Source: JBKPIY01 sp046730475 (GTDB lineage: Bacteria > Actinomycetota > Thermoleophilia > Solirubrobacterales > 70-9). Taken from it: 8,064 nucleotides of DNA. The stretch is from assembly GCA_046730475.1 (NCBI GenBank), contig JBKPIY010000055.1, positions 1 to 8,064 on the forward strand. Reading direction: 5' to 3'. Below the pieces are notes generated by a model, which worked only from the letters and a program-made list of their open reading frames with translations, was not told the origin of the DNA and did not search any database. Shown here one piece after another: positions 1 to 5,801 of this stretch. The position numbers and the translations under genes are program-made. Position 1 is the first letter of the stretch. The number at the start of each line of letters is the position of its first letter.

Positions 1-42
1 CTCCCGCCGGGAATCCGCGGACGGCCGGCTCCGCCGGCAGCC

Positions 43-212
43 GCTAGTGGTCGCGTCCGCAAGTACGGGCGGGTTCTGCCGAGCGAAAACCGAGCATGGC
101 AAGGACGCAGGGAGGCCGCATAGCTGTGCGCTATGCGGCCGACCGAGGACGCAGCCAGGCGAAGGTTTGCAGCCGGCAGGACGCGGGCGTACTTGCGGAC
201 GGGACCACTAGC
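43..212. repeat. 170-nt imperfect palindrome; structured RNA or palindromic repeat element
   Basis: Positions 43-81 pair with 174-212 in constant register (coordinates sum to 255) with about five mismatches; the outer 24 bp (43-66 with 189-212) have a single mismatch. Inside, 85-91 pairs with 164-170 (one mismatch), 97-100 with 154-157, and the apex is a perfect 11-bp stem, GGCCGCATAGC at 114-124 against 130-140, with pentaloop TGTGC. Between the last two stems lies a symmetric 13+13 nt internal loop (101-113 and 141-153). The 9-mer AGGACGCAG occurs at 102-110 and again at 146-154, so one copy lies on each side. The U75-G180 wobble slightly favours a plus-strand RNA. It may be a non-coding RNA, a MITE-like element or a recombination/protein-binding site. 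No transposase or convincing target-site duplication is seen; CAGC at 38-41 and 213-216 is too short and not flush. The symmetry is directly visible; the function is unknown. Confidence 0.6.
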
Positions 213-216
213 CAGC

Positions 217-240
217 GGGGCCGCCCTGCGGGGCGGCCCC
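217..240 (+). terminator. Perfect GC-rich hairpin upstream of the oxidoreductase gene
   Basis: GGGGCCGCCC (217-226), loop TGCG (227-230) and GGGCGGCCCC (231-240) form a perfect 10-bp all-G/C stem. It begins 4 nt after the long palindrome and ends 13 nt before the ATG at 254. No T-tract follows, only GTTACAG, so this would be a U-less terminator of the kind often proposed in high-GC actinobacteria. It could end a plus-strand transcript from the palindrome. If transcription instead runs into the downstream gene, the stem would sit beside the start codon and could hinder initiation. The stem is certain; its role is inferred. Confidence 0.45.
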
Positions 241-242
241 GT

Positions 243-248
243 TACAGT
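243..248 (+). promoter_or_regulatory. Possible -10 element (TACAGT) for a leaderless oxidoreductase mRNA
   Basis: TACAGT fits the TANNNT pattern of actinobacterial -10 elements and lies 5 nt upstream of the ATG at 254, the spacing expected if transcription starts at or next to the start codon. No Shine-Dalgarno stronger than AGG precedes the ATG, which fits leaderless translation. No TTGACA-like -35 is seen at the right distance because that position falls inside the GC hairpin. A six-base match of this kind is easily fortuitous. Confidence 0.2.
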
Positions 249-253
249 CCAGG

Positions 254-2272
254 ATGGTGGGAGCCGAGGCAACCGAGCTGCTGGGCGAGAAGGAGCGCGC
301 CATTCTCAGGGCCGTCTGCGACACGGTGGTCCCGGCGATCGAGCGGATCCCGGATCCCAACGGCTTCTGGGCTCGGTCGGCGAGCGACCTCGGGACCGAC
401 GCTGCCGTCGAAGAGCTGATCGTGGGGATTCCCGACGACCGGCTCCGCGGTGGGCTGATCGAGCTGCTCGGGGCGCTTGGCCAGCAGGGAATCACCCGCG
501 CCAGCCGGCTCTCGCGCGAGCAGATCCTCCGAAACGTGTCCCTGTCTGGGCCCGAGGCGGGCGCCGGGGTGGCTGCGCTGATCGCGATGACGCTGTTCCT
601 TCATTACGGCGCCCCCGATCCACGGACGGGCCAGAACCCCAACTGGAGGATCTGGGGGTATCCCGGCCCTCTCAATCCCCCGCCCGACGTCCCGAAGGCG
701 CTCGAGCTGTACGAGCCCGACGGCGACGAGGCGACGCTCGAGGCAGACGCGTGCGTGATCGGCTCGGGGTCGGGCGGGGCCGTGGTGGCCGCCACCCTCG
801 CCGGCCACGGGATGAACGTGGTCGTGATCGAGGCGGCCGGCTACTTCAACGAGGCCGACTTCGCCCAGTACGAGCTCAAGGCCTACGAGGAGATGTACTG
901 GCGCGGGGGACCGGCGCCGACGGCCGACGGAAACGTCAGCCTCCTCGCCGGCACCACCCTCGGCGGCGGCACCACCATCGATTGGACCAACTGCCTCCGC
1001 ACCCGCCCCTGGGTGCGGAGGCAATGGGCGACCGAGTTCGGCCTCGACGGGCTCGACGGCCCCGAGTTCGACGACCATCTCGATGCGGTGATGGAGCGGA
1101 TCGGGGCGAGTGACGGATGCAGCGATCTGAACGGCCCCCAGCAGCGGCTGCGGGAGGGCGCCGAGGCGCTCGGCTGGAGCTTCGAAACGATCATCCGCAA
1201 CGCCGAGCCGAGGCGCTACTCCCCAGATACCGCCGGCTACATCGGCTTCGGGGACCAGTCCGGCAGCAAGCAGAGCGCCGACCGGACCTGGCTCGCCGAC
1301 GCTCAGCGGGCCGGGGCGAGGCTGATCGCCGGCTGTCGCGCTGAGCGGATTCTGGTCGAGGGCGGCCGGGCGGGCGGGGCGGAGGCGACCTGGACCGGCG
1401 CCGACGGCCGCACCGCCCGGGTCACGGTGAAGGCGCCGACGGTGGTGGTGGCGTGCGGATCGCTCGAGTCGCCGGCGCTCCTCCTTCGCTCGGGGATCGG
1501 CGGCCCCGCCGCCGGACGCTTCCTGCGCCTCCATCCGACCAGCGCGGTGGTCGGGCACTACGGCGAGGACCAGCGGGCCTGGTGGGGGGCGCCCCAGGCG
1601 GGACTTTGCGACGAGTTTGCGGACACCGGCGACGGCTACGGCTTCCTGATAGAGACGGCCCAGTACGCGCCCGGCATCATCGGCTCGGCAACCCCGTGGC
1701 TGTCCGGCGCCGACCACAAGGAGCAGCTCGCCCAGTTTCGATTCGGCGGCACCTTCATCGGCCTCACCAGGGACCGGGGCCACGGCGAGGTCACGATCGA
1801 CCGCAACGGCGAAGCCGTTCCCGCCTACTCCGTCACCGATGAGGTGGACATCGTCAACCTTCGCCGCGGGCTCGAGGTGCAGTCGCGGCTCCACGAAGCC
1901 GCCGGCGCCCACACGATCACGATCCTGTCCGCCACCGCCAGGAGCTGGCGCCGGGGCGACGATCTCGACACCTACCTCGCTGCGGCCACCCAGCTTCCGC
2001 TGCGCGCCGGAGGGGTGAAGCTGTTCAGCGCCGCCCAGATGGGCACCTGCAGGATGGGCTCTGACCCCGAGCACTCGGTCGCCGATCCCCGTGGCGAGCT
2101 CCACGACACCAGGGGAGCCTGGATCGGTGACGGCAGCGCCTTTCCGACATCCTCGGGAACGAACCCGATGATCACGATCATGGCCCTGGCCCGCCGCACC
2201 GCGAAGGCGATCGCTCAGGATCTTGGGGCGGACGGCCGGGCGGAGCGAGAGGAGGTCGAAGTTGGCAACTGA
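254..2272 (+). CDS. GMC-family FAD-dependent oxidoreductase, long-chain alcohol oxidase-like
   Basis: The protein has 672 aa and is predicted to be a soluble flavoprotein oxidising a primary alcohol, probably long-chain, to an aldehyde. Residues ~8-140 form a helical N-terminal extension like that of long-chain fatty alcohol oxidases and gluconate 2-dehydrogenase subunit 3 (ILRAVCDTVVPAIE). The FAD Rossmann motif GSGSGG is at 170-175, followed by VVVIEAAGY. LLAGTTLGGGTTIDWTN is the GMC segment after the FAD fold, and the C-terminal GMC domain has MGTCRMGSDP, WIGDGSAFPT and GTNPMITI, with the catalytic-pair Asn at 637. Residue 594, three before the GT of the first signature, is Ala (FSAAQMGTCRMG) where this family normally has His, so activity may be altered. 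There is no signal peptide or membrane segment. ATG 254 is the only in-frame canonical start near the hairpin; GTG 257 is an alternative. The next gene, an aldehyde dehydrogenase, overlaps its end and supports the alcohol-oxidation role. The exact substrate is not inferable. Confidence 0.88.
   Translation: MVGAEATELLGEKERAILRAVCDTVVPAIERIPDPNGFWARSASDLGTDAAVEELIVGIPDDRLRGGLIELLGALGQQGITRASRLSREQILRNVSLSGPEAGAGVAALIAMTLFLHYGAPDPRTGQNPNWRIWGYPGPLNPPPDVPKALELYEPDGDEATLEADACVIGSGSGGAVVAATLAGHGMNVVVIEAAGYFNEADFAQYELKAYEEMYWRGGPAPTADGNVSLLAGTTLGGGTTIDWTNCLRTRPWVRRQWATEFGLDGLDGPEFDDHLDAVMERIGASDGCSDLNGPQQRLREGAEALGWSFETIIRNAEPRRYSPDTAGYIGFGDQSGSKQSADRTWLADAQRAGARLIAGCRAERILVEGGRAGGAEATWTGADGRTARVTVKAPTVVVACGSLESPALLLRSGIGGPAAGRFLRLHPTSAVVGHYGEDQRAWWGAPQAGLCDEFADTGDGYGFLIETAQYAPGIIGSATPWLSGADHKEQLAQFRFGGTFIGLTRDRGHGEVTIDRNGEAVPAYSVTDEVDIVNLRRGLEVQSRLHEAAGAHTITILSATARSWRRGDDLDTYLAAATQLPLRAGGVKLFSAAQMGTCRMGSDPEHSVADPRGELHDTRGAWIGDGSAFPTSSGTNPMITIMALARRTAKAIAQDLGADGRAEREEVEVGN
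2251..2264 (+). promoter_or_regulatory. Shine-Dalgarno and TTG start of the aldehyde dehydrogenase gene
   Basis: GGAGG at 2251-2255 lies 6 nt before TTG at 2262-2264, ideal spacing. An earlier in-frame TTG at 2223 has no comparable ribosome-binding site and would add 13 residues rich in Arg and Gly. The chosen start gives ATEAPAAPQLGHP as the N-terminus and an 11-bp overlap with the preceding stop codon region, which suggests translational coupling. Confidence 0.75.
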
Positions 2273-3728
2273 GGCACCGGCAGCGCCGCAGCTCGGGCAC
2301 CCGAGCGAGCCGATCGTCCGCGACAAGCACTACATCGGCGGCGAGTGGGTCGACCCCGCCGGGGAGGGGACGATCGAGGTGATCGACTCGACCACCGAGG
2401 CGGTGATCGGCCGGGTCCCCGAGGGAACCCCGGAGGACGTCGATCGCGCGGTGACCGCCGCCCGGGCCGGGTTCGAGACCTGGACGCAGATCCCCCTCGG
2501 CGCCCGGCTCGATGCGTGCGCGGCGATCTCGGCCGGGCTCGCCGCCCGCTCCGATGAGCTGGCGGCGCTGATCGCCTCCGAGGTGGGAATGCCCCTGGGG
2601 CAGTCCAAGACGATCCAGGCGGGGCTGCCGGCGATGCAGTTCGCCGCCATGCCCCAGGTCGCCCAGGAGATCGCCTGGGAGGAGCGGGTCGGCAACTCGC
2701 TGGTCGTCCGCGAGCCGCTCGGGGTGGTCGGCTCGATCACGCCCTGGAACTACCCCCTGAACCAGCTCGGCGCGAAGGCGGCGCCGGCGATCGCGGCGGG
2801 GTGCTCGGTGGTCGCAAAGCCCAGCGAGGTCACGCCGCTGTCTGCGTTCGTCCTCGCCGAGATCATCGACGAGGTGGGGCTGCCCGCCGGCGTCTTCAAC
2901 CTGGTCACCGGATACGGGCCGGTGGTCGGCGAGGCGATCGCCGCCCATCCGGGCGTGGATATGGTCTCCTTTACCGGCTCTACCAGGGCCGGGCGCCGGG
3001 TGAGCGAGGTGGCGGCGGGGACCGTGAAACGGGTCGCCCTGGAGCTGGGCGGGAAGTCGGCGAACGTGATCCTCGACGACGCGGACCTGAAGGCGGCCGT
3101 CTCCTATGGGGTCGGCAACTGCTACCTGAACTCGGGGCAGACCTGCAGCGCCCACACCCGGATGCTGGTCCCGCGCGAGCGGCTGGCCGAGGCGGAGGAG
3201 ATCGCCAAGGCGGCGGCCGAGAAGGCGGCGCTCGGCGACCCCTTCGATCCCGGCGCGCGCCTGGGGCCGCTCGTCTCCGCCGCCCAGCGCGACCGGGTTC
3301 GTGGCTACATCGAGAAGGGCCAGGAGGAGGGCGCGAAGCTCGTCACCGGCGGCGCCGAGCCGCCCGAGGGGCTGGACACGGGCTACTTCGTCCGCCCGAC
3401 GGTCTTCTCCGAGGTGAGGCCGGACATGACCATCGCCCAGGAGGAGATCTTCGGCCCGGTGCTGTCGATCATTCCCTACGACGACGAGGACGACGCCGCG
3501 GAGATCGCCAACGACACGATGTACGGGCTCGACGGCGGCGTCTGGTCCGCCGATCCCGACCGGGCGAAGGCGTTCGCCCGCCGGATGCGGACCGGCCAGG
3601 TCCAGATCAACGGCGCCACCTTCAACCCGCTCGCCCCCTTCGGCGGCGTCAAGCAATCCGGCCACGGGCGCGAGCTCGGGCGGTTCGGCCTCGAGGAGTT
3701 CCTCGAGGTGAAGAGCATCCAACTCTGA
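2262..3728 (+). CDS. NAD(P)-dependent aldehyde dehydrogenase
   Basis: The 488-aa protein has the usual length of the ALDH superfamily and oxidises an aldehyde to the carboxylic acid with NAD+ or NADP+ in the cytoplasm. Visible motifs: the oxyanion Asn163 in ITPWNYPL, the cofactor-binding strand SVVAKPSEVTPLSA, FTGSTRAGR of the Rossmann fold, the general base Glu261 in LELGGKS, the nucleophile Cys295 in NSGQTCSA, EEIFGPVLSI, and the C-terminal PFGGVKQSGHGRELG. All catalytic residues are present, with the standard 34-residue spacing from Glu to Cys. It overlaps the alcohol-oxidase-like gene by 11 bp and is almost certainly cotranscribed with it, so the aldehyde product of that enzyme is the most likely substrate. 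The family cannot be narrowed to one substrate from sequence alone; semialdehyde, betaine-aldehyde and fatty-aldehyde dehydrogenases share these motifs. Confidence 0.93.
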   Translation: MATEAPAAPQLGHPSEPIVRDKHYIGGEWVDPAGEGTIEVIDSTTEAVIGRVPEGTPEDVDRAVTAARAGFETWTQIPLGARLDACAAISAGLAARSDELAALIASEVGMPLGQSKTIQAGLPAMQFAAMPQVAQEIAWEERVGNSLVVREPLGVVGSITPWNYPLNQLGAKAAPAIAAGCSVVAKPSEVTPLSAFVLAEIIDEVGLPAGVFNLVTGYGPVVGEAIAAHPGVDMVSFTGSTRAGRRVSEVAAGTVKRVALELGGKSANVILDDADLKAAVSYGVGNCYLNSGQTCSAHTRMLVPRERLAEAEEIAKAAAEKAALGDPFDPGARLGPLVSAAQRDRVRGYIEKGQEEGAKLVTGGAEPPEGLDTGYFVRPTVFSEVRPDMTIAQEEIFGPVLSIIPYDDEDDAAEIANDTMYGLDGGVWSADPDRAKAFARRMRTGQVQINGATFNPLAPFGGVKQSGHGRELGRFGLEEFLEVKSIQL

Positions 3729-3812
3729 CGGGGCGGGCCCAGGAGCGGACACGTTTCGGGCTCCGGGCGCGGCGGGTAACCGCGGTCGAAGAGCGAGTAG
3801 CGAAGGAGCGAG

Positions 3813-4084
3813 ATGATGGCTGGAGAGCTGCGGGGCAAGAAACGCGCCGTGGACGCTGGTCGAGGCAGGCGTCGTCAACGGCCGGACCCTGACCTCGTGG
3901 CCGAGCCTCAAGACCGACATCCGGAACGCGGGCGGGACCTGGGTCGACGAGCTGGTCCACGTCGACGAGGGCCTGGTGACCAGCCGGAAGCCCGACGACA
4001 TCCCGGCCTTCAACGCGAAGGGCAATCGAGGAGCTCGCCGAGGGCGTCCACGCCGGTCAGCGGGAGCAGACGGTAAGGGCCTGA
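3813..4084 (+). pseudogene. Degenerate DJ-1/PfpI-family (type 1 glutamine amidotransferase-like) gene
   Basis: Three pieces in two frames rebuild parts of a PfpI/DJ-1-type protein. The start (ATG 3813 or 3816, behind AAGGAG at 3803-3808) reads MMAGELRGKK. Near 3840-3847 the homology jumps to another frame, from 3847 on: PWTLVEAGVVNGRTLTSWPS, then the KTDIRNAGGTWVDE segment and SRKPDDIPAFNAK. At about 4021 an extra G shifts the frame again, and from 4025 it reads IEELAEGVHAGQ, ending at TGA 4082-4084. In intact members PWTLVEAG directly follows the nucleophile region (AxCHG), so roughly one hundred residues with the catalytic Cys-His are missing. The deletion and two frame breaks make a functional product unlikely, although the ribosome-binding site survives. 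It lies 84 bp after the aldehyde dehydrogenase on the same strand. Family assignment rests on recalled signature sequences of PfpI-type proteases and is fairly firm for the C-terminal part. Confidence 0.8.
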
Positions 4085-4088
4085 CGGG

Positions 4089-4463
4089 CTACTTGCCGAG
4101 CAGGAGCTGAGGCTCGACCGCGTTCTGCAGCTCGCCGACGGCCGTGACGGTGTGCTCGCCGGGCTCGGTCACTCCCTTGATCTCGAGGGCCTCGCCGGCG
4201 GGGGAGACCACCCGGACCTCGAGCGCGGCGGGCACGTCGAAGTCGATCGAGTCGCCACTGCTGCTCGCCTTGTAGCCCTCCTGGTAGCTGAGCTTCACCC
4301 TCCCGGTCGGGAGGGCGACCGTCGTCTGACCCGGCACGGGGATGGCGCCGTAGTCGTCGGCGCTCCTGCGCCCGGCGAACACCCGGGAGACGAGGTAGGC
4401 GTAGAACACCAGGAAGACGACCACGCCGATCACGATCAGGGCCACGACCGCCGCCCCGAGCAT
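4089..4463 (-). CDS. Small membrane-anchored protein of unknown function
   Basis: The 124-aa product has one hydrophobic helix at residues ~3-25 (VVALIVIGVVVFLVFYAYLV) followed by RVFAGRR, which fits an N-in/C-out or signal-anchor topology with an ~95-residue outer domain. That domain is rich in alternating hydrophobic residues (TTVALPTGRVKLSYQE, SIDFDVPAALEVRVVSP, GEHTVTAVGELQNA) and looks like a small beta-sandwich. I recognise no family. The start is uncertain: ATG 4463 has no Shine-Dalgarno, and the in-frame sequence just upstream encodes a basic stretch (GGKPRSSGPR) that would suit the cytoplasmic end of a membrane protein but has no canonical start codon. Its stop lies 4 bp from the end of the pseudogene (convergent), and it is divergent from proA across 60 bp. 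Hydropathy and third-position GC support real coding. Confidence 0.65.
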   Translation of the reverse strand: MLGAAVVALIVIGVVVFLVFYAYLVSRVFAGRRSADDYGAIPVPGQTTVALPTGRVKLSYQEGYKASSSGDSIDFDVPAALEVRVVSPAGEALEIKGVTEPGEHTVTAVGELQNAVEPQLLLGK

Positions 4464-4485
4464 ACGTGGCCCGGAGGACCGCGGC

Positions 4486-4516
4486 TTGCCGCCCCGGTCG
4501 GGTGCGCCATTACCCT
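4486..4516 (+). promoter_or_regulatory. Candidate proA operon promoter, possibly leaderless
   Basis: TTGCCG (4486-4491) and TACCCT (4511-4516) are separated by 19 nt and resemble the -35 TTGACA and -10 TANNNT elements of vegetative actinobacterial promoters. The -10 ends 7 nt before the proA ATG (4524), so the transcript would have almost no leader; only a weak AGG (4518-4520) precedes the start. The spacing is a little long and the -35 match is 4 of 6. Confidence 0.3.
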
Positions 4517-4523
4517 TAGGTCG

Positions 4524-5789
4524 ATGGCCACCACCGCCAAGAGCGTCGCCGACGTGTGCCGGGAGGCGAAGGACGCCTTCCACGTCCTCTCCCGCCTCGA
4601 CCGCGAGGCGAAGGACGCCTGCCTGCGCGACCTCGCCGACAGGATCGAGACGCGGTCGGCGGACATCCTCGAGGCGAACGCCGCCGACGTCGAGGCGGGT
4701 CGCGAGGAGGGGCTGAACGAGGCCCTCCTCGACCGGCTCGCCCTGAACGAGGTCCGGGTGGCGGAGATGGCGGTCGGGGTGCGCGAGATCGCCGACCTTC
4801 CCGACCCCGTCGGCGAGGTGATCGAGGAGTGGACCCTCGCCAACGGGCTCCACGTCTCCAAGCGCAGGGTCCCGATCGGGGTGATCGCGATCGTCTACGA
4901 GGCGCGCCCGAACGTCACCATCGATGCCGCCGCCCTCTGCCTGAAGAGCGGGAACGCGGTCGTCCTGCGCGGCTCCTCGGCGGCCGAGGCCTCGAACGCG
5001 CTCCTCGCGGCAATCGTCGGCGACTCGCTGCGCGCTGCGGGAATCCCCCGGGCCGCGGTCAGCCTGCTGGCGGGCGGCGGCCACGAGCAGCTTCGCGAGC
5101 TCGCCAGGCAGGAGGACCTGGTCGACCTGATCATCCCCCGCGGCGGCGAGGGCCTGAAGCGGGCGCTGAAGGAGGTCGCCAAGGTGCCGGTGATGTACGC
5201 GGCCGCCGGCAACTGCCACGTCTACGTCCACGAGGACGCCGACCTGGAGATGGCCCAGCGGATCGCCTACAACGCAAAGGTCCAGCGTCCGGGGGTCTGC
5301 AACGCCGCCGAGACCCTGCTCGTGCACGAGACCGTCGCCGAGGAGCTGCTGCCGTCGCTGCTCGACCGGCTCCAGGGGGCCGGGGTCGAGCTGGTCGGCG
5401 ACGAGCGCGCCCGGGCGAGCGCCGGCGGGGCGACGGTCGGCGAGGCCACCGCCGAGGACTGGGACACCGAGTACCACGGGCTGAAGATGGCGGTCGGGGT
5501 GGTCGACTCCCTCGCCTCGGCGGTCGCCCACATCAACGCGCACGGCACCGGCCACTCGGACGCGATCGTCACCTCCTCGGACGACGCCGCCGGGGAGTTC
5601 ACCGACGGCGTCGACTCCGCCGCCGTCTACGTCAACGCCTCCACCCGGTTCACGGACGGATACGAGTTCGGCATGGGCGCCGAGATCGGAAACTCGACCC
5701 AGAAGCTGCACGCGCGCGGGCCGATCGGGCTCCGCGAGCTGACCACCACCAAGTACGTGGTCTACGGCTCGGGCCAGGTCAGGGAATAA
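4524..5789 (+). CDS. proA: Gamma-glutamyl phosphate reductase
   Basis: The 421-aa protein has the standard length for ProA. It reduces L-glutamyl 5-phosphate to glutamate-5-semialdehyde with NADPH, the second step of proline synthesis, in the cytoplasm. Signatures: RVPIGVIAIVYEARPNVT (N-terminal cofactor domain), AAALCLKSGNAVVLRGSSAA, IIPRGGEGLKRAL, the active-site Cys259 in QRPGVCNAAETLL, GHSDAIVTSS, NASTRFTDGYEFGMGAEIG and the C-terminal ARGPIGLRELTTTKYVVYGS. The frame is open well upstream, but ATG 4524 gives the family-typical N-terminus (ATTAKSVADVCREAK). Upstream codons have no homology and run through the opposite-strand membrane-protein gene. It heads proA-nadD-rsfS; proB and obg, frequent upstream neighbours, are absent here, so glutamate 5-kinase must be encoded elsewhere. 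Confidence 0.97.
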   Translation: MATTAKSVADVCREAKDAFHVLSRLDREAKDACLRDLADRIETRSADILEANAADVEAGREEGLNEALLDRLALNEVRVAEMAVGVREIADLPDPVGEVIEEWTLANGLHVSKRRVPIGVIAIVYEARPNVTIDAAALCLKSGNAVVLRGSSAAEASNALLAAIVGDSLRAAGIPRAAVSLLAGGGHEQLRELARQEDLVDLIIPRGGEGLKRALKEVAKVPVMYAAAGNCHVYVHEDADLEMAQRIAYNAKVQRPGVCNAAETLLVHETVAEELLPSLLDRLQGAGVELVGDERARASAGGATVGEATAEDWDTEYHGLKMAVGVVDSLASAVAHINAHGTGHSDAIVTSSDDAAGEFTDGVDSAAVYVNASTRFTDGYEFGMGAEIGNSTQKLHARGPIGLRELTTTKYVVYGSGQVRE

Positions 5790-5801
5790 GGGAGCAGGAC
5801 G
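5788..5801 (+). promoter_or_regulatory. Shine-Dalgarno-like AAGGGAG and candidate ACG start of nadD
   Basis: AAGGGAG (5788-5794) overlaps the proA TAA stop and lies 4 nt upstream of ACG at 5799-5801. Between the proA stop and the NadD nucleotide-binding motif the in-frame codons are GGG AGC AGG ACG GCG GCT GAC GCG ATC, with no ATG, GTG or TTG. ACG is the only near-cognate codon with a nearby ribosome-binding site; ATC 5814 is another near-cognate option but has none. Confidence 0.45.

Larger units (their letters stand above)
1..253. other. Non-coding region with stacked dyad symmetries
   Basis: No reading frame here looks like a protein; the short frames that start inside it run on into the oxidoreductase gene in the wrong phase. 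The stretch is filled with inverted repeats: a small hairpin at 24-38 (GCCGGC, loop TCC, GCCGGC), the long palindrome at 43-212 and the perfect hairpin at 217-240. This density of structure suggests a structured RNA or a small palindromic repeat element rather than a simple promoter. What lies upstream of base 1 is not visible. Confidence 0.6.

Noticed and set aside
43..212. 6S RNA
   Set aside because: Size and long hairpin form are reminiscent, but the outer stem is too regular and I cannot match 6S consensus positions; no support beyond shape.
38..216. MITE with target-site duplication
   Set aside because: CAGC flanks the palindrome on both sides, but it is only 4 nt, one copy is offset by a base, and no related transposase is visible. 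It is kept as one hypothesis, not a call.
133..1113. A plus-strand open frame starting within the palindrome
   Set aside because: It is rich in Arg, Gly and Pro, lies in a shifted frame of the oxidoreductase gene, and has no recognisable domain.
242..2326. A 694-codon open frame on the minus strand, opposite the oxidoreductase gene
   Set aside because: The translation is low-complexity (Gly, Arg, Ala, Val, Pro) with no motif and mirrors the codon bias of the real gene. Long antisense frames are common at this GC content.
2178..4025. A 615-codon open frame on the minus strand, opposite the aldehyde dehydrogenase
   Set aside because: Same reasoning: it runs through a gene with complete ALDH motifs, and its translation shows only biased composition.
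3813..4076. An intact 87-aa protein from ATG 3813
   Set aside because: Only its first ten residues resemble a real protein. The rest is the wrong frame of DJ-1/PfpI coding sequence, so a pseudogene explains it better.
4152..4523. A long N-terminal extension of proA
   Set aside because: The open frame extends upstream, but these codons are antisense to the membrane-protein gene and match nothing in ProA; ATG 4524 gives the normal family length.
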